NCBI GenBank assembly: GCA_964460665.1
Contig: CAYWSL010000147.1
Location: 1-15,590, forward strand
Reading direction: 5' to 3'
Source of the DNA: K23-9 sp964460665
GTDB lineage: Bacteria > Planctomycetota > Planctomycetia > Pirellulales > Pirellulaceae
Length of the DNA stretch: 15,590 bases
Under the pieces are notes generated by a model. The model did not search any database. It had not been told where the DNA came from and worked only from the letters and a program-made list of their open reading frames with translations. Below, one piece after another: positions 14,874 to 15,590 of the stretch (positions are counted from its first letter, which is position 1; each line of letters begins with the position of its first letter). Both the position numbers and the translations under genes were made by a program.

Positions 14874-15458
14874 ATGCGTACTGCGTGCTTGCTTTTGATT
14901 CTGTTGGTTGCCGCGCCGTGTTGGGCGCAAGAGCCAAGGAAGAAGATCCCACTGGACGCACCAACCAAATGGGGTGGTGAGACACTGAGGCTTCCACCCG
15001 GTTTTGCCAAGGACATGACGCTTAGAGGTGTCGAACACATTCGATTCGCACCGGGGATGATGAAGGCGGATTCCGATACGTTCTTCTGTTACGCGTTGGT
15101 GCTGGAATTGGAAGGGAGTCCGGTGCTTTCCAAGGACGCTTTGCATGACGAGTTGCTGAAGTACTACCGCGGTTTGTGTACCGCTGTGATGCGCGACAAA
15201 TCACTGGATACGTCTGATTTCAGTTTGAAGATCACTCAGGATACGTCAGAAAAATCCATTAGAGGCAAGCGCTACCTGGGATTGCTTGATTGGATCGAAC
15301 CGTTCGCAACCAAGAAGCGTCAGCAGTTGAACTTGGAAATCCAATCTTGGAAACGTGCTGATCAGACATTCGTATTTCTGTGCGCCTCTCCAAAGGGGAA
15401 GGACGCAGCGATATGGCGGGAACTGCGAAAGATACGCGACGGCTATCTTGAAAACTGA
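14874..15458 (+). CDS. Small secreted protein of unknown function
   Basis: The 194-residue protein has a Sec signal peptide (about 1-19, ending CWAQ) and no other membrane segment. I do not recognise the family. The mature part is a mixed alpha/beta sequence with conserved-looking stretches (PPGFAKDMTLRGVEHIRFAPG and TFFCYALVLELEG) and may form one globular domain. The start is ATG at 14874 with GGAAG just upstream. The 22-bp spacing to the 900-residue gene suggests an operon and possibly a shared exported complex or pathway. Confidence 0.82.
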   Translation: MRTACLLLILLVAAPCWAQEPRKKIPLDAPTKWGGETLRLPPGFAKDMTLRGVEHIRFAPGMMKADSDTFFCYALVLELEGSPVLSKDALHDELLKYYRGLCTAVMRDKSLDTSDFSLKITQDTSEKSIRGKRYLGLLDWIEPFATKKRQQLNLEIQSWKRADQTFVFLCASPKGKDAAIWRELRKIRDGYLEN

Positions 15459-15531
15459 CGAGCTTTAGCTTGGCTTTACAGTGGAATCGCCTTCGGCAAC
15501 CCGATTCGCGCCGGTCGGTTGAACAGCAAGA

Positions 15532-15558
15532 AAACTGCCTAAACTGCCTGGCCTGCCT
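15532..15558. repeat. Three 9-bp tandem units
   Basis: The unit aaactgcct occurs at 15532-15540 and 15541-15549 exactly, and a third diverged copy (ggcctgcct) follows at 15550-15558. It lies in the untranslated DNA after the 194-residue gene, immediately before a hairpin. Confidence 0.55.
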
Positions 15559-15559
15559 G

Positions 15560-15582
15560 CGGTTGGTGGATGGCACCAACCG
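15560..15582 (+). terminator. Hairpin downstream of the secreted-protein pair
   Basis: A perfect 9-bp stem, cggttggtg with caccaaccg and a 5-base loop, lies about 100 bp after the last stop codon. No T-run follows within the window, so it may be a transcript-end or stabilising structure and not a proven intrinsic terminator. The remaining bases from 15459 show no gene. Confidence 0.4.
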
Positions 15583-15590
15583 AAGGTTCC

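Noticed and set aside
1..15590. CRISPR array, tRNA, rRNA, integrase or transposase
   Set aside because: No regularly spaced repeats, cloverleaf-like sequence, rRNA-like stretch or transposase-like protein was seen in reading both strands.

Overview
The window looks like chromosome of a marine planctomycete of the Pirellulaceae (Rhodopirellula-like). This is inferred from gene content: a Tat-exported Gfo/Idh/MocA oxidoreductase, a secreted PQQ-like beta-propeller protein beginning its mature part with DDWPQYRGP, a DUF1080 (3-keto-disaccharide hydrolase) protein, a PEP-CTERM protein and an L-fuconate dehydratase-type enolase. It was not checked against any database. Eleven confident protein genes are seen, plus one tentative small one. 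No rRNA, tRNA, CRISPR array, integrase or transposase gene was found.

Layout. Bases 1-137 are an imperfect palindromic repeat of REP/MITE type. From 163 to 11969 every gene is on the minus strand. In order of transcription from the right these are argH (argininosuccinate lyase), a DUF1080 protein with a Lys/Ala/Glu tail broken by an assembly gap, a PQQ-like propeller protein, a tentative 50-residue ORF, a Tat-signal Gfo/Idh/MocA protein, a degenerate E1-like (ThiF/MoeB) protein, a PEP-CTERM zinc metalloprotease, a MoaD/ThiS/CysO-type sulfur carrier, a MoeB-rhodanese fusion, an L-fuconate dehydratase and a small membrane protein. From 12149 two plus-strand genes follow, an unrecognised 900-residue secreted protein and an unrecognised 194-residue secreted protein, 22 bp apart. 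They are divergent from argH.

How the genes may work together. The sulfur carrier and the MoeB-rhodanese fusion are one translationally tight unit: the ribosome-binding site of the second gene is made of the Gly-Gly codons of the first. Together they could activate and thiocarboxylate the carrier's Gly-Gly tail, for molybdopterin, thiamine or cysteine biosynthesis. The Gfo/Idh/MocA, PQQ-like and DUF1080 exported proteins form a loose set common in planctomycetes and plausibly concerned with glycan or keto-sugar processing. With the fuconate dehydratase this fits a polysaccharide-degrading marine lifestyle (inference).

The points most worth a second look are: the E1-like paralogue at 4895-5659, which has lost several catalytic positions but kept its zinc site; the assembly gap inside the DUF1080 gene, whose edges are exact 55-bp copies and whose collapse restores the reading frame; the palindromic repeat at the left edge and a possible solo end of it at 8798; the Shine-Dalgarno/Gly-Gly overlap; and the orphan secreted pair at the right end. 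I did not find a clear previously undescribed defence or mobile system in this window.
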